Source: Brachypodius melanocephalos (taxonomy: Eukaryota; Chordata; Aves; Passeriformes; Pycnonotidae). From it: a stretch of DNA of 64,000 nucleotides. Positions within the stretch are counted from its first letter, which is position 1. Each line of letters begins with the position of its first letter. Made by a program: the position numbers and the translations under genes. Below the pieces are notes generated by a model. It saw only the letters and a list, made by a program, of their open reading frames with translations, had not been told where the DNA came from and ran no database searches. This document shows positions 1 through 12,100 of this stretch, piece by piece. Location: NCBI GenBank assembly GCA_013398615.1, contig VZSR01001854.1, positions 12,605,881 through 12,669,880 of the forward strand, written 5' to 3'.

Positions 1-659
1 GTGTTTTCAGCCTCAATTCCAGGTCTTTTCTGAGCCGTGACTTTGCTGTGGTTGGTAGCAGGAATGACAGGCAGCAGGAGTAAGGCAGTGTGTGTTCTGT
101 GCAGTGACCCCTCCTGAGGAGACCACTCACCCAGGGTGACAGCGTGTGCCACTCTGCATTTCTGTGTGCCCTCTCTGACCAGCTGTGAAGGACCCATCTT
201 GGGGTAGGATGGCCTTGTGTGGCACAGCTGGAGTTACTGCTTCAGCACCCTTGTGTTGATCCCAGAGAACCTTCTGCTCAGCACTGTAAAGGTGAAGTAT
301 GCTCCCAACCTGCCTGTGACTGTGTAGCCTCCCCAGCACACATCCTGCACGGTCCAAGTCTGGCTCCTTTCTGTGATTCTGAGTTTTCCCTCTTTGCAGG
401 CACTGTCTGCAGGCATGATGAGCCTCCTGTGTGAGCAGTACCTGCTAGCCATGCTAAAGAGTCTCGGGGAAATGAGTTACCTGTGGGATGGAAATATCCT
501 GGAGGCATGAGATGATGTGAATGTCACATTACCTTTGGGATATGTACCAGAGAACAGATTTGCTTTAGCATTAAATATTTAAAGGTGAGAATCAAGATCA
601 GAGTCCAGTGGCTCGAGACACCCCAGAAAGCACCACAAAGACCAAGCAGCCCCAGCATT
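1..659. other. Unique sequence, no gene recognised
   Basis: The first 480 bases are near 50% GC, richer than most of the window, then composition turns AT-rich. Short frames are open on both strands, but none shows a recognisable domain or a convincing exon structure. I see no CR1 or LTR signature. Confidence 0.5.
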
Positions 660-1238
660 TCAGCAGAGCAAGCTCACCAGGCTTGTGAGCATCCTTTGAG
701 CCCGAACATGCTGCTGCTGCTGCTGCTGCTGCTTGGGGAATTTAGCCTTATACCTATTGTGTGACATGATGAAAGCATGAGATAACAAAAAGGTATTGTA
801 ATTGTTTGTCTTCCTCTTTGAGCACTTAATCCCATTGTTTACATGTGCTACTGACATGCTTGAAATCGCCGATGTCTGATTCTTTGTAAACCTGCACCTC
901 TCCAAGTCATCCACATTTCTGCTGGTGGCCTGGCACAAATGCCTCAGGGCTGAAGCTATTATGCAACTAATGTGCTGCTTGGTGGCCTTGATATGCCTGA
1001 GGGAGAATTCCCAAAGGCTGTTTCTCCTACATAATTTGTCAGTGCATCTTATCCCTGCGACATGTAAGAGATGATGCCACACAGAGTGAAGCTGGCATGT
1101 TACAGTATCATATTGCTGGATGTCAGGAACTCCTGTGTGAGAGGAGCCAGAACCCTTCTGCATCAGGAAGTGGGGCAAGCTCAAAACTAAAAAAGGGTGA
1201 AATAAACCCACGACAGCCAGTGACGTGATTAACCCCAC
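660..1238 (-). other. 192-codon open frame with a polyglutamine run, probably not a gene
   Basis: This is the longest open frame in the window. It runs right to left and ends in a stretch of about eight glutamines encoded by the CTG/CAG tract at 709-732, followed by about 18 residues. I recognise no domain, signal peptide or family signature; the composition, with many His, Ser and Cys, looks like translated noncoding DNA. I see no obvious splice sites or promoter. In 64 kb of AT-rich DNA one frame of this length is uncommon but possible by chance. It could also be an old retroelement remnant. I do not call it a gene. Confidence 0.2.
709..732. repeat. (TGC)8 trinucleotide microsatellite
   Basis: Eight perfect TGC units. 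On the minus strand they read as CAG and give the glutamine run of the open frame at 660-1238. The purity suggests a recent expansion, so the locus is likely to vary in length between individuals. Confidence 0.95.
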
Positions 1239-1329
1239 TGTTCAAACATCCAAGTAAAATTCTTACCCTGAACCCCTTGAACATTTCAGTTCCATTGTTC
1301 CATTTTCATGCTGCTTCTAAGATAAAATA

Positions 1330-3960
1330 CCTTGCAATGCATGTTTATTATGGTGCATGTTTTCTTTTCACACTTCATTGTATATTTCTGTTTCCATAGT
1401 CCATTATGCATCTCAGCTACTGTACTTCCTTCAGCAATTCGCATGCCATACTGCATTAGCATTTTGTTTCTTGTTTTTGCTTGTCATTATGAATGATTGT
1501 TACCACAAATCATTTTATTTCTGATTTCACATCTCATCACTCATTTTCCAGACCCTCACTGTGGATTTCAGTGCTCGTATTACAATATATACCAGAGGCT
1601 TTGCTTTCCATCAAACACTGATTTTTCACAACATGTTACAGATTTTTCTTTCTATATTTCTTCATGGGTTTAATCTTTCTTGATTCATTCTGCATTTTTC
1701 CTACTGCATCACAGGATTCACTACCTAATTTTAAACCTTATTTAATTTTTTCTTCTTTGATCTTAAGGGTGCCTTTCTGGTCTTGCCTGTCATTGCTCTC
1801 TCTGATTTTATATTTCTTGACATACTAAAATTTTTGCAACTTATGTATTCCTGATGCCAAATCCTGTTATGAATTTTCTTTTTCATATCTCATTACCCCC
1901 TTTTTTTGATTCTGGATCTCCATATGAATGCTTTTTTGCATCTCGTTTCCAGTTTTGATTTTTTATGTGCATGTTCATTTTTATTTCACTGCTTGGTTTT
2001 GTTTCAGTGTCTCATTATGTGCCTTTAGATCTAATTAGGAATTTCATGTTTCATTTCTTATTAGCCAATTTCCTTTTTGCCGCCCCTTACAGACTGTGCA
2101 TTGTATTCTGAGTGTAAGCTTTCAGAATTCCCTGTGCATTTTTCTTTTCTCCCACTCTTTAGTTAACTTTTTACATCTTATGAGAAATTTTATATATTCC
2201 TACTAGCATCCTACTATGATTTTTCAAGACTGTAATTTTTGTTGCTCCTGTGTAAACTTTCTTTTGCATCTCAATAAATATATTCTTTTAATATCTCATT
2301 AGCATTTGAATATCATATCACAAATTTCAATTTTATATCTCATACAAGATTTTCATTGAAAGAATGCATAATGAACTTCCATCTTTGTATTTTTTGAGGC
2401 TTGAAGAGGGGGGTGGTACCTCTTAGCAGATATTTTTGTATCTGCAAATCCCGCCATGTTTTCCTCTCACATTGTGCACTTTTTCTGTGTTTTCTTTTTC
2501 AGAGTTATTTTTGCACTTTCTCTAATATCTGCAATTTCACAGCTTGATTTATTTCTAGTGATGTTTCATATTTTATAGGCCACGACACATTTCTGATTTT
2601 GAATATGTCAAGCTTTCCTTCTTTATTTATTAAATTTTATTATTGCTTTTTAAAATTAATTTCCCCTTTGAGAATAAATTTTTAATTTATGTTCATCAGC
2701 AAATGTAATTTTTCTAGTAAGTTTTCCTGAATGAATCACTTGGTTTGATTTTTTTTAACTTACATTCTTTGGTATGTAACATTACCCATTCTAGATTTGT
2801 GTGTCTCCTCTTTTAATGTTCATAACTATGCTGTATTCATTCTGTAGCTTCCTTATTCACATCCTGCTCCCCATTTGTCTTTAAATTGCCATTACACATC
2901 TCCATTTTACAAACCCTATGCGAAGTTCATATTGCATTTTTCTACTTATGAGTACTTATTTGTGGTTTTGAGATGTTTCATGTGTACCAGATGTGATTTT
3001 TCCCCATCTCATAATCCATTCCTCTATTGTCTCATTATGTTTTTTAGGTTTTCCTTTTTTAATCTATGTTCTTACTGAACGTTGGGTTTTGTTTTTTACA
3101 ATTTAAGTCTCAAATTGCACATCTCACTATATTTTTCCATTCACTTCTCATTGAAGCATCTCAGTTTTTGACTCAGTATGTATTTTCACCTCTAACACAG
3201 ACTCTTTAAAGACAGGTTGAGCTCTGTAGCTCAACATTTAACTTTCTTGTCACATAGAGTCATATTTCCCTGCATGTATCCTTGCACCTGTTATTTCCCA
3301 CTTGTCATTATGTTGCATCATTTCGTTTTTACTTTCAAAGAACAAGTGCCTTCTTTGTATCACATTACAGTTGTTCATTTCAACCTCTTTTTAAATTTTT
3401 TATTTTTCACTTCATTTTGACTATTCTTTCCCCCAGGATGTTTTAATTCTTTTTTTACATATCACTATGTATCTTTTAATTTGAATTTCCTTTTGTTTAC
3501 ACATTTTTTGTTGCATATCGGTATGCAATATTTTCTGCATTTTTTCCTCTGCTTACCTGCTTGCATTTTGTCATGATTTTTCCATCATCATGACATTTCT
3601 TCATGACTTTTCCTCCTCACCTATGACTTTTAAAGGTTTTACTTTTCACTTTTATATATTTATTCGTTTTTATATATCACCTTTCATTCTACATCTTGTT
3701 TGTTTTGGTTCTCATTGAATGTGGTCCTTCCTGCAGCACAGTGGGTTTTGTTGATATAACCCATATACTGCTCCTTTTTTAATTAAACTTGCCTGCATCT
3801 CATCACATCTCTCTTTCTGCCCCTCATTATGCAAGTATTTTCACATGCCACCACAGATCTGGCTTTCATATCTCAGAATTAGTTTTCATGCCCTCTCTCT
3901 CACAATGATTTTGAGTAGCTGATCACTCAGAGGTATTTCTTTTGCCTTTGTATATATCTA
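1330..3960. repeat. T-rich degenerate repeat block with recurring CATCTCAT / TCATTATG motifs
   Basis: About 2.6 kb of strongly T-rich sequence, also pyrimidine-rich on this strand, contains the same short motif in many decayed forms: catctcat (1530), catatctcatta (1884), gtgtctcattatg (2007), atatctcatta (2291), tatatctcata (2334), catctcataat (3005), tgtctcattatg (3029), catctcactat (3120), catatcactatg (3458), catctcatcac (3797) and cctcattatg (3822). The motif is usually followed by T runs. Spacing is irregular, from about 25 to 120 bases, so this is either a very old minisatellite or satellite eroded by mutation and indels, or a simple-sequence expansion. No open frame, LINE or LTR signature lies inside it. 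Confidence 0.6.
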
Positions 3961-4449
3961 CTTAATGCTGAAAATAAAGTTTACTTCCTCACATGGTTTA
4001 CTTGGTCCTTCTCTTTTTCTAGTTGCTGCTTATGTATGCAAAACCAAGTAAATTGATACTTCTTCCTTTTCTTTCTACTGACTAAGTGCCTTTGGATGAT
4101 ACAAAAAGCCAAAAGAAATACAACAGAAAACAGAGATGCCGGCACAGAACATACATTGCAGACATTATGGGAATATAGAAAGATGAGGATGAACATCTGC
4201 TTAAAAGTGTACTTAGGAAACTTTGGTCCTGTTTTTTCATTAAAATCATACACGTTTTAAAATGCTGATTGCATTAGCAAGAACTTGCTGCTTTCAGAAT
4301 CAGATTTACTTTATGAAAAGCAGATCAGTGATTGTCTCTGCCCTCTCCAGCTTATTTTGGTTGACAGGAAAAAAAAAGGTAAAAGGAATCTGGTTTCCAT
4401 CTTGCTCCATGAATTCAGTAACACAGATGAGGAGAACAGTGGTGGAGAT
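3961..4449. other. Unique AT-rich sequence
   Basis: Transition between the T-rich block and the GC-rich block. A 90-codon minus frame (3981-4253) has a hydrophobic middle and many Lys residues, but no family resemblance. I see nothing else. Confidence 0.5.
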
Positions 4450-5345
4450 TATGAAATTGCTGACCCTGATTAACTGAGCACCATTTGAAGAACCCCAGAA
4501 ATGCTGTTTGGAGGACACCTCTGGAGGGCTCCAGTTCTGCAAGTCATCAGAGGGGTGGGTGCTGTCCAGACTCCTGGCCCTGACCAGCCCCTCCCCTGCC
4601 CATGGCCCTGGAACCCCACTTCAAGCTGAGCTTGTTCCTCGACCTTCTTCTCTCGAGCAGAACAACAGGAGGTTGTGCCAGTCAGGGATTTGCCAAGCCC
4701 CAGCTTGAGAGCCTCCAGCTGTGCATCCTGCACCTCTCCCTGGGCAGCCTGCTCTGCTCTGGTGCTCTCCTGGGGAAGCCCCAAGGTGATGGATGCAGCT
4801 GTTGCTGTGGATGACATGGCCTGGCATTATGAGGAGATTTCTTTTCCTTGCCTGTAGCTCCCTCCTCAAGCAGTGTAGGCAGTGACTGTGTGGTGCTCCC
4901 AGTGTCTTTGCCTACTTCTCCTTGGCTGGCGAGGAGAGCAGGCCAGGGCCATGGATGTGCCTGTCTGTGCTGAGCCCCGTGGCGTGGCTGTGCAGGGTGT
5001 GTGTGTGTGCACACGTGCTGTTCACGTGTGGATGGGTGTGTCTGCACTTGGCCAAAACCTGCTCAGCCTTGATGCCTGTTGGTCCTGCAGGCACGAAGTG
5101 GCAACAGAATCCCACTCCCGGACTAAGAAGTTTGGCAAATCCTGATGGCCACACCCCTAGGTCAGTGTGCTTTGCAGATTTGCTGAAGATGGACTCTGCC
5201 ACCATCCAGGCCACAGATGGAAATGTAGGATCGCAGGGGAACAGGTACGAATCTCTGCTTCATTCACTGTCGTCTTCCAGATGGAGCTACAGAGCTTTTT
5301 AGTCCAGGCAATTTTAGCAACAGTCTTACCCATTACATGCAGTTT
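4450..5345. other. GC-rich block of unknown origin
   Basis: About 900 bases clearly richer in G and C than the flanks, with overlapping open frames on both strands (up to 126 codons on plus and 121 on minus), as expected from high GC alone. It contains a short GT run at about 4996-5014. A splice-acceptor-like TTGGTCCTGCAG lies near 5080-5091 and a donor-like CAGGTACGA near 5242-5250. No CR1 or LTR end motif is visible. It may be an old retroelement, a noncoding exon or an eroded CpG-rich element. Confidence 0.35.
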
Positions 5346-8300
5346 TTGAATGAGAATCCTCTTGGAGGATGTTCCTCAGGCCAAGCTATATTGCATCCAC
5401 CTTTTAGAGCTTTTTGTCCTTTTCCATTTGCTTTTTCTTCTGTCTCCAAGAGGCATCTCAGGAAAAAACCCTCACTCTTTCAAGATCTACCTCTCTGATC
5501 CCTAGACCTTTCCTATGGTGGAAATTCCAGACACGCTCACATTAAATATTTATCACACTAATTATTATTTCCATGCCTGACATGGTCTGCCACAAGCTGT
5601 AGATGTTGAGGGACATATATACTCTCCTGTATCAACTGTGTGGGTTTAGAAGTTCGGAAAGGAGTTGTTGCTCTGTTCTGGCATTTAGGAACTTGGCAAC
5701 ATTGTTGCAGAAACATGTTAGAGGGATATTAATTACCTCGAATCCACAGTAATTCAATCCCATCCCAGTGAAACTGTTTAATCAAGGACTGTGACTTTTT
5801 ACAATTTTCTATGTTATCAGTGCTACTGGCTGTCTAAATATCCCTTTGAAGTGCATTTGACTGAAAAATTATATTTACAGGAGAGAAAACAAAAGATATC
5901 ATTCCAAATAAACTTGCCTGTTGATGATAAATGATATTTAAAGCTGAAAAGGGAAAGAAGTAGGAAACAACCAAACAGTTACTTTCATTTATCAGTAAAA
6001 TGAAGACTTTGTTTTGGTTTCAGTTGTGAGAGAGCTGTCTGAGCACAGGACTGATATTCTTGCTTCATTTCATGGGCATATAGACTAAATAAATTCACTT
6101 ATGTGTGCAAAAATTATAAACCAACGTAAATACAATACAACAAAGACTTTTGGCTCAGGATGAAATTGGGTCCAAGACCTATCACACATTCATCCTTTTT
6201 TTTTTTTTTAGCATAATTTCTGAAATTCTTCTGAGAGAAGATGAGATCTGAACATTCCTTTGTATCTGCCCTTAATTCCTGTATTTCTGAGTGCTCAAGA
6301 CCAACATATTACTTCTTTACATACCACCATTAAAATGAAAACCTAGAATCCCCAATTACAGCAATTTAAAGGGATGTGAGTAAATCAGATTATGAGAGAA
6401 ATTTTTGTTCTTGAATACTTCCTATATCAATATTATCTTCCTTAATGACAGATCATTTAGTTTCAGATCATGCTAGGAAATGTGTGTTTGTCTGGACAGC
6501 AGTTTCCTGTGAATCTGGAAGGCACTCGGTTGCTGCTCTGCATAATTTATTTCCTGGCTGGCACTTGTAGCACTGATGTGTAACCTGAATATGGCTGCAT
6601 TCACATTTACTCTGAGTGAAGGTAAGCAAGAAAAATTACAGTAGGTTTGTTTAACCTCTAACCTCTTTCAAAAGGGCACAGAAGATCAACATCCTTTTTG
6701 TCATGTGTTCCTTTTGCAGTTTCTTGTAGGCCATTAAAAAATGAGCTGTATGAAGAGCGTGTGGAACTTGCAGTTCCATTGTATCTTCTACTATATCCAA
6801 TAAGAGTATTAGTTTCTGTTTTCATTCACAGTCTGTTAGGAAAGGATGTCTCCACTTGCTATCTGACAGATAGTTATGAGAAAGGCAACCAAGAGACTTT
6901 TTGACTGAAGGTTTAAATTCTGGATACTACACAGTATGGGTTCTGGTGTTGAGTGCTGGCTTAATATTCACTGATGGCCAAAATGTTAAGCCATCTGATG
7001 ACTTTTACACATGTACACAGAACAAAAGGGAGCATTTCAGGTGCTCAAGGTCAGCCTAAGCTGGTGTAGCCTGGGATCAGTGCCTGGAATCAGTGCACTG
7101 CGCTTGGCTATTACCCAGGGTAAATATATTTGGGAAACATTAGGTCAGTATCCTGGACTGGAGATCTGACAATCCAGCTGCATCCCCTGTGGATGTCAAA
7201 GACCAACATCAAACAAGCAAATCCAAAACAAAGTATTGCATTTTTTTATAAACATGATGGTCTAAAGGTATTGTTAGAATGGGGCCTATAGGAAGCAATT
7301 AACTTATTAAAATATGTAGTGTGGTATCAAGAAGAGAAAAGCAGACAAGTTCTGAGCAGACAATCCCTTCCCCAGGACATAGATAGGAATCAAGATTAAT
7401 TCCCCTGGAGTGAGTTATTTATCAGTAAGTTATCACTTATCAGTGAATTATTTGACTTTACAACGGAAGGTGTTTGGAGTGTTTCGAGCAGACAGGATAT
7501 TAGTGCAAGGGGGGAAAGAAAGAAGGTGAGAGAAGTTTTGTATTCTGTGGAGAACAAAACATTTGGAGGGTGAGGAAGTAGGCTATAACGTGCCATAAAA
7601 AGAGTCTTTATTGACAGCATGGCTCCAAGCTGTCTGTCACCCCTTGGAAGGCAGAATTTGCAGCAAACATACGTGTGACAGCTTGGTGCTCTAAGGTGGC
7701 TGAAAAGCTAATGGATCCCTGTAAGGAGGGCAAGCTCAGTCCTTCAGCTCCTCTTGGGCAGGAGAAGCAGGATACTACATTCAGCACCAAGAAGGTTTCT
7801 ATTTTAGGTTTGACCCAACATGATCACCTTTGTATTGATGATTCTGTCATATTGCAGTGTTAGCGGTGTTCTGTTGACAAACTTTTGTTTGGTTGCAACA
7901 GATTTCTTGCAGTGTAGATACTTTTGCTGTATTTTGTAGAGTGGAAACATGCTGAATTTATCAAGTTTTGGAGGCTTCTCAGAGGTTTGTAGGAAGGTTT
8001 CCTAAATGTTCCAGGGAAGGGGCTTTTGTGTTCAAAAATCTATGTCGTGTTTCCAGCTGTGTCACTTGGGCCAGTAGTCAGTAATCAAGGGACTGAGGGG
8101 CCAGGACAGAGTAAAAGCCTTTGGTCCAACACTGATCACATGCATCACATCACAGCTGTGCATCCACCACGTGGCAATAATTGCCAAGCACACGAAAATC
8201 ACACGCCCATCATGTACCAGGCACATGACAATCAGATACCCATCAAATACCTAGGTGTCTGATCTTAAACTAAAGTTGTCCTTTTGGAAGAAATGGCCTT

Positions 8301-8654
8301 TCTACTGTGTGACTCCACTGGCATGTGTGCAGTGACACAATGGAGCGAGTGGGGCAGGGATGCAAATGGGCCTCTGGGATTGAACTGATAATTCAAGGAA
8401 AACAGGCTGGTAGAGATCTTTAAGTAAGCGGTCAATGGATATCTTAGAAACCTCTTGTGATTTCTAAATATTGAACTCAAGTACCTATATGTTCTTTTAC
8501 CTCCATTTATCTCCATTTAAAAAGGGTTTTTAGAGTTCTTTGCTTCATTCAGTCAGTCAATTGCTCTTTCTTTACAGATAATGTTCTTTTAAGTATGTTA
8601 TAGAACTTTCCTAGTGCTTCAAGGTACAGAATGAAACCAGAGTAATTTAATTTG
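5346..8654. other. Unique AT-rich sequence, no gene recognised
   Basis: Ordinary single-copy-looking sequence with a T14 homopolymer at 6196-6209. A short exon-like segment, 6571-6621, is bounded by an acceptor-like TTGTAG and a strong donor-like AAG|GTAAGC; it is discussed as a finding. Otherwise I see only short chance frames. Confidence 0.45.
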
Positions 8655-8770
8655 AATGAAACCATTGGATACCACCTAGGCTGACCTCCTGCTCCAAGCA
8701 GGGCTAACTTCAAAGCTAGATGTGGGATACTCCTTAAAATATCTTCTGCAATTTGTTAAAACATTAAGTG
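8655..8770 (-). mobile_element. CR1 LINE 3'-end fragment
   Basis: The plus strand reads as the reverse complement of a CR1 3' end: a 'gacctcctgctccaagcag' segment, then 'gggctaacttcaaagctaga', the hallmark of the last about 100 bases of many avian CR1 copies. It is severely 5'-truncated, as is usual for CR1. The terminal short repeat is lost, so it is old. Confidence 0.7.
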
Positions 8771-9049
8771 CACCTCACTTTAGTTTCTTGCTTCTGGGAA
8801 CTCTGAGCTGTTTGGTGTTCTAGTGATAAATTCTGTGTCCATATGTGAAAAAAAACCCCTGAAAAACAACATCTTTCCCTGCTCTTTGTTAGTTTGTGCA
8901 GTTTGACTGTTTTACTTGGCATCCAGAGGCCCACCTCTCAGCTGCTGCTGTGTGAAGAAATTCCTAGTAAATCCAAAGGTGGATTGGGAGCTAGCCATTT
9001 GGGATAGAGTGACATGCAGCCACTATATGTTGCCATTGCCTCTCTTGCT

Positions 9050-9195
9050 GGGAAGGATGGTTAGAAGGTTTGAGGATGTCCTGTGTGTGGAGAGGCTGAG
9101 GGAACTGGGTTTATAAATCTGGAGAAAAGAAGTTTGGAGAGTGAAGGGGAAACCTCACTGCAGTCTTCCTTTACCTTAGGGAATGGCAGGGAAGA
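9050..9195 (+). mobile_element. CR1 LINE fragment, ORF2 C-terminal region
   Basis: The plus strand encodes a short peptide with the block ERLRELGL preceded by MVRRFED, matching the conserved segment near the C-terminus of CR1 ORF2. A stop follows directly where the element normally continues in frame. Downstream, 'ggagaaaagaagtttggaga' resembles the next CR1 segment. The copy is truncated at both ends and strongly diverged, and its 3' boundary is uncertain. Confidence 0.62.
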
Positions 9196-12100
9196 TGGAA
9201 CCAGATTCCTGGGAAATATCTATCCTTAGAGATTTCTGAGATGTGAAACAACATAAAGGTTAGTCCTGTGTCAAAATTCTATCTACATTAAAGAAAATTT
9301 TGGACTTCTCTGTGATGGTTGCCTTCATGGAATCCATAGAAACAAATTGCTTTTTCTTAGCAAAATTTATGATCATTTGCCTATGGTTATTGTCCCTAAA
9401 ACCAAAATATTTGCATAACAAAATGTTTTGCATAACAAAACAGAAGCTGACTCTTTTACCTTGTGTTCTTATTCCAGCCAAGTCTCTGCGAGGAGAAATA
9501 AATTTTTAATAGTCCACTTTTCAAATTATCTGATAAGAAAAAAGTTACCCTTCATAGAAATACACATTCTGTGCTGGCTGAAGTATGAACTGCCAGTTGA
9601 CTAAATTTGCAGCTGTTGTGAATCCTGACAAGTGGCATAGAATAAGTGCCCATAAAAATTAAAGAAAATCAGAACCCAACTTATTAGTTTTCAGAAATTA
9701 GGTACTGTTGGATTGAGACACAAACACCAGGATTGATAAATATCAGAGTTTGGATCAGAGCCTTTCTCATGCCTGAAGAACACTCCAGTTTCATACAGCA
9801 CATTTTCAGATAATGTGTAAAATCTTCAAAGCCACAAAAGTAAATTACCCTCCATCCCTGACCTCTTGTTATCTTCAGAAGTCTAATATGGAAATTCTTG
9901 ACTACTGTGAGGTTTGATGTGACCGATGCATCTCTCAAGGGGAATATTTTGCCCTCCAGTTCCATAAAGGGTACTGTAAACAAAGAGGTCTTGAGCATGA
10001 ATAATTTTTGAGACCTGATGTTGTTTTCATTCTCAGATCTTTCCCAAGCCCCGAGAAGCCTGTGCCTTCCTTAGACTTGAAAATTGAAGCAAAAATCCAT
10101 GACCACATTTGAAGCAAGACAAGGAGTTATCCACGAATGCGGGCCAATGCTACTTCTTGTCAGATCCAGCCCAGCAGTTTCAAGGCAGGTGGCAAGACAA
10201 GTCTGAGGTCAAAGCAGGCAGTCAGGCCAGAGCTCAGGCAGAGGGGTGTGCCATGATATGGCTGGAGACAAGTGAACCTACAGCCCAGATCAGACTAACA
10301 GGGACTAACAGCACAGGATGGGCCTTAAAAGGGCCTGGACTATGAACAGGATGGGTGGATGGAGCCACTGGTGAGGTTGACCAAGGCCTCTTAGTGCCCT
10401 GATTGTTCTGACACCTCTCGGAACTTTCAAGGACCGCCACTAACATTTCACAAACAGAAGGAAATGAAATTTTGGGCCATGAAGCTTTCTCTGAGTTCAC
10501 CATGAGCCTTACAACTTTTTTAGATGTATCCCAGTGTCATCCTCCATCTTTCAGTGTGCAGTCTAGCAGGAGGTAATTTAAGCAATTCCTTCATTTTTTT
10601 TCTTTTTCTCCTTATTTTTCAATGGTACTTTGTTTATTATGTACCATTCTCTCTGATAAAAACCCAAATATTTTTTATTTGTATATTATTGTCCTAAATT
10701 TATCACAGTATTATGAACGTGCATAATACATTGCTATTGTATCTTCACAGTAGCTGTGAGGGGAAGGAAATTCTCAGAGTCAGAGGCATTGTACAATTAA
10801 TTTCATTTAAAGGTGCAAGTACTTGATACAGTCACAATAAAGAAAAATAAATTTAAATCAGGCAATAAAAATTCAGTTAATTTAAAAAAAATCAGTTAAA
10901 GAATCAAAGAATAGAGGAACGTAAATTAGTTATTACTTTCAGAAAACTTCATTTACTAATTTAACAAGCATCCTTACATGAATACTGATGAGGCAAGACT
11001 AAGCCTACTAATCAGGACTTAATTTCCTTAATCAGGAGGCCAGTGTGGTCTCACATGGTCCTATGTCTTGGTGACACCATGCCTTCAAACTCTGGCAGTT
11101 CTACTGTCTCTGTTATACTGTTCTGTTTCATCCACCAGGCGAATACATCCAGTGTACTGCATTGGATATAGAAGAGAAGAAGAAGAGGATTTTTGCACCG
11201 AATATAAATGTTCATGTTTCTAAACTTTGTGTGTGAATCTACTACTTCCTCTGCGTGACATTTGGAAGCCTTTCATCTGCTTTTAAAGAGCACAGATCCC
11301 ATCAGAGAAGGGACAGTCACAGAGCCCATCATAGGCAGATCTCTTGCACACCTGTGTACCACTAAAGATAATGGAAAGACAAACACCAACAGCTGTTGTT
11401 ATCTTCTACTTAAAGCAGCCCTGATTTCACAGATGTTTGTTGACAGCAGAGGAATGATAAAACTTCAGAGTTGTAGGCATCATTAGATTTTCTAGAGTGG
11501 GAAGACACACTGTTTGCCACAGGCTGTCATCTCATCACAGTCTTTTTTTTTTCCAGTCCAGTTTTCTTCCTTGTGTACCTTTTTCTGTCTTTGCTCCCCA
11601 GGGGATGAAAAGAAAAAATATCATTGGATTTTGAGGCTTAGGGGAGACATTACATTCAAGAGACAATGATCTTCATCAAGCCCTGACAGCCACGCTGGGT
11701 CTTTGGCTTAGTATATCCATATGTTTGCATGAGCAACTGCAGCACAGCCCCAGGGATGTAGCAGTGAAGGGCAGATGTACTGAGGCATGTTTTGGTGGGC
11801 ATAAAGAAAGAGCATCATGGAGAAACAAATGTCAAAACAGGATGAATAGTTTTGTTTGCTACACGGGGTATAAGGAGATGTGGTACTGGGTGGGAGTGAA
11901 CCTCTCCACAGACAGGATTGTGCCATGGCCCTGCCTGGTGCTGCAGAGGAGTAGGATGCCCAGCATCTGAACAAGCATAAGGTTTACTTGCTAACTTGTA
12001 TTTCTCTTCCTATTTCTGTTGTGGTTTTTAAAAAATTTTATTAAAGCAGTTTTGTTCTGGTACACAAGTTTTGTTACACCATTTGCTTCTGTGCCTTTCC

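Noticed and set aside
1330..3960. CRISPR-like or regular tandem array in the T-rich block
   Set aside because: Motif spacing is irregular and the copies are decayed. There are no exact repeats with unique spacers, and the genome is vertebrate.
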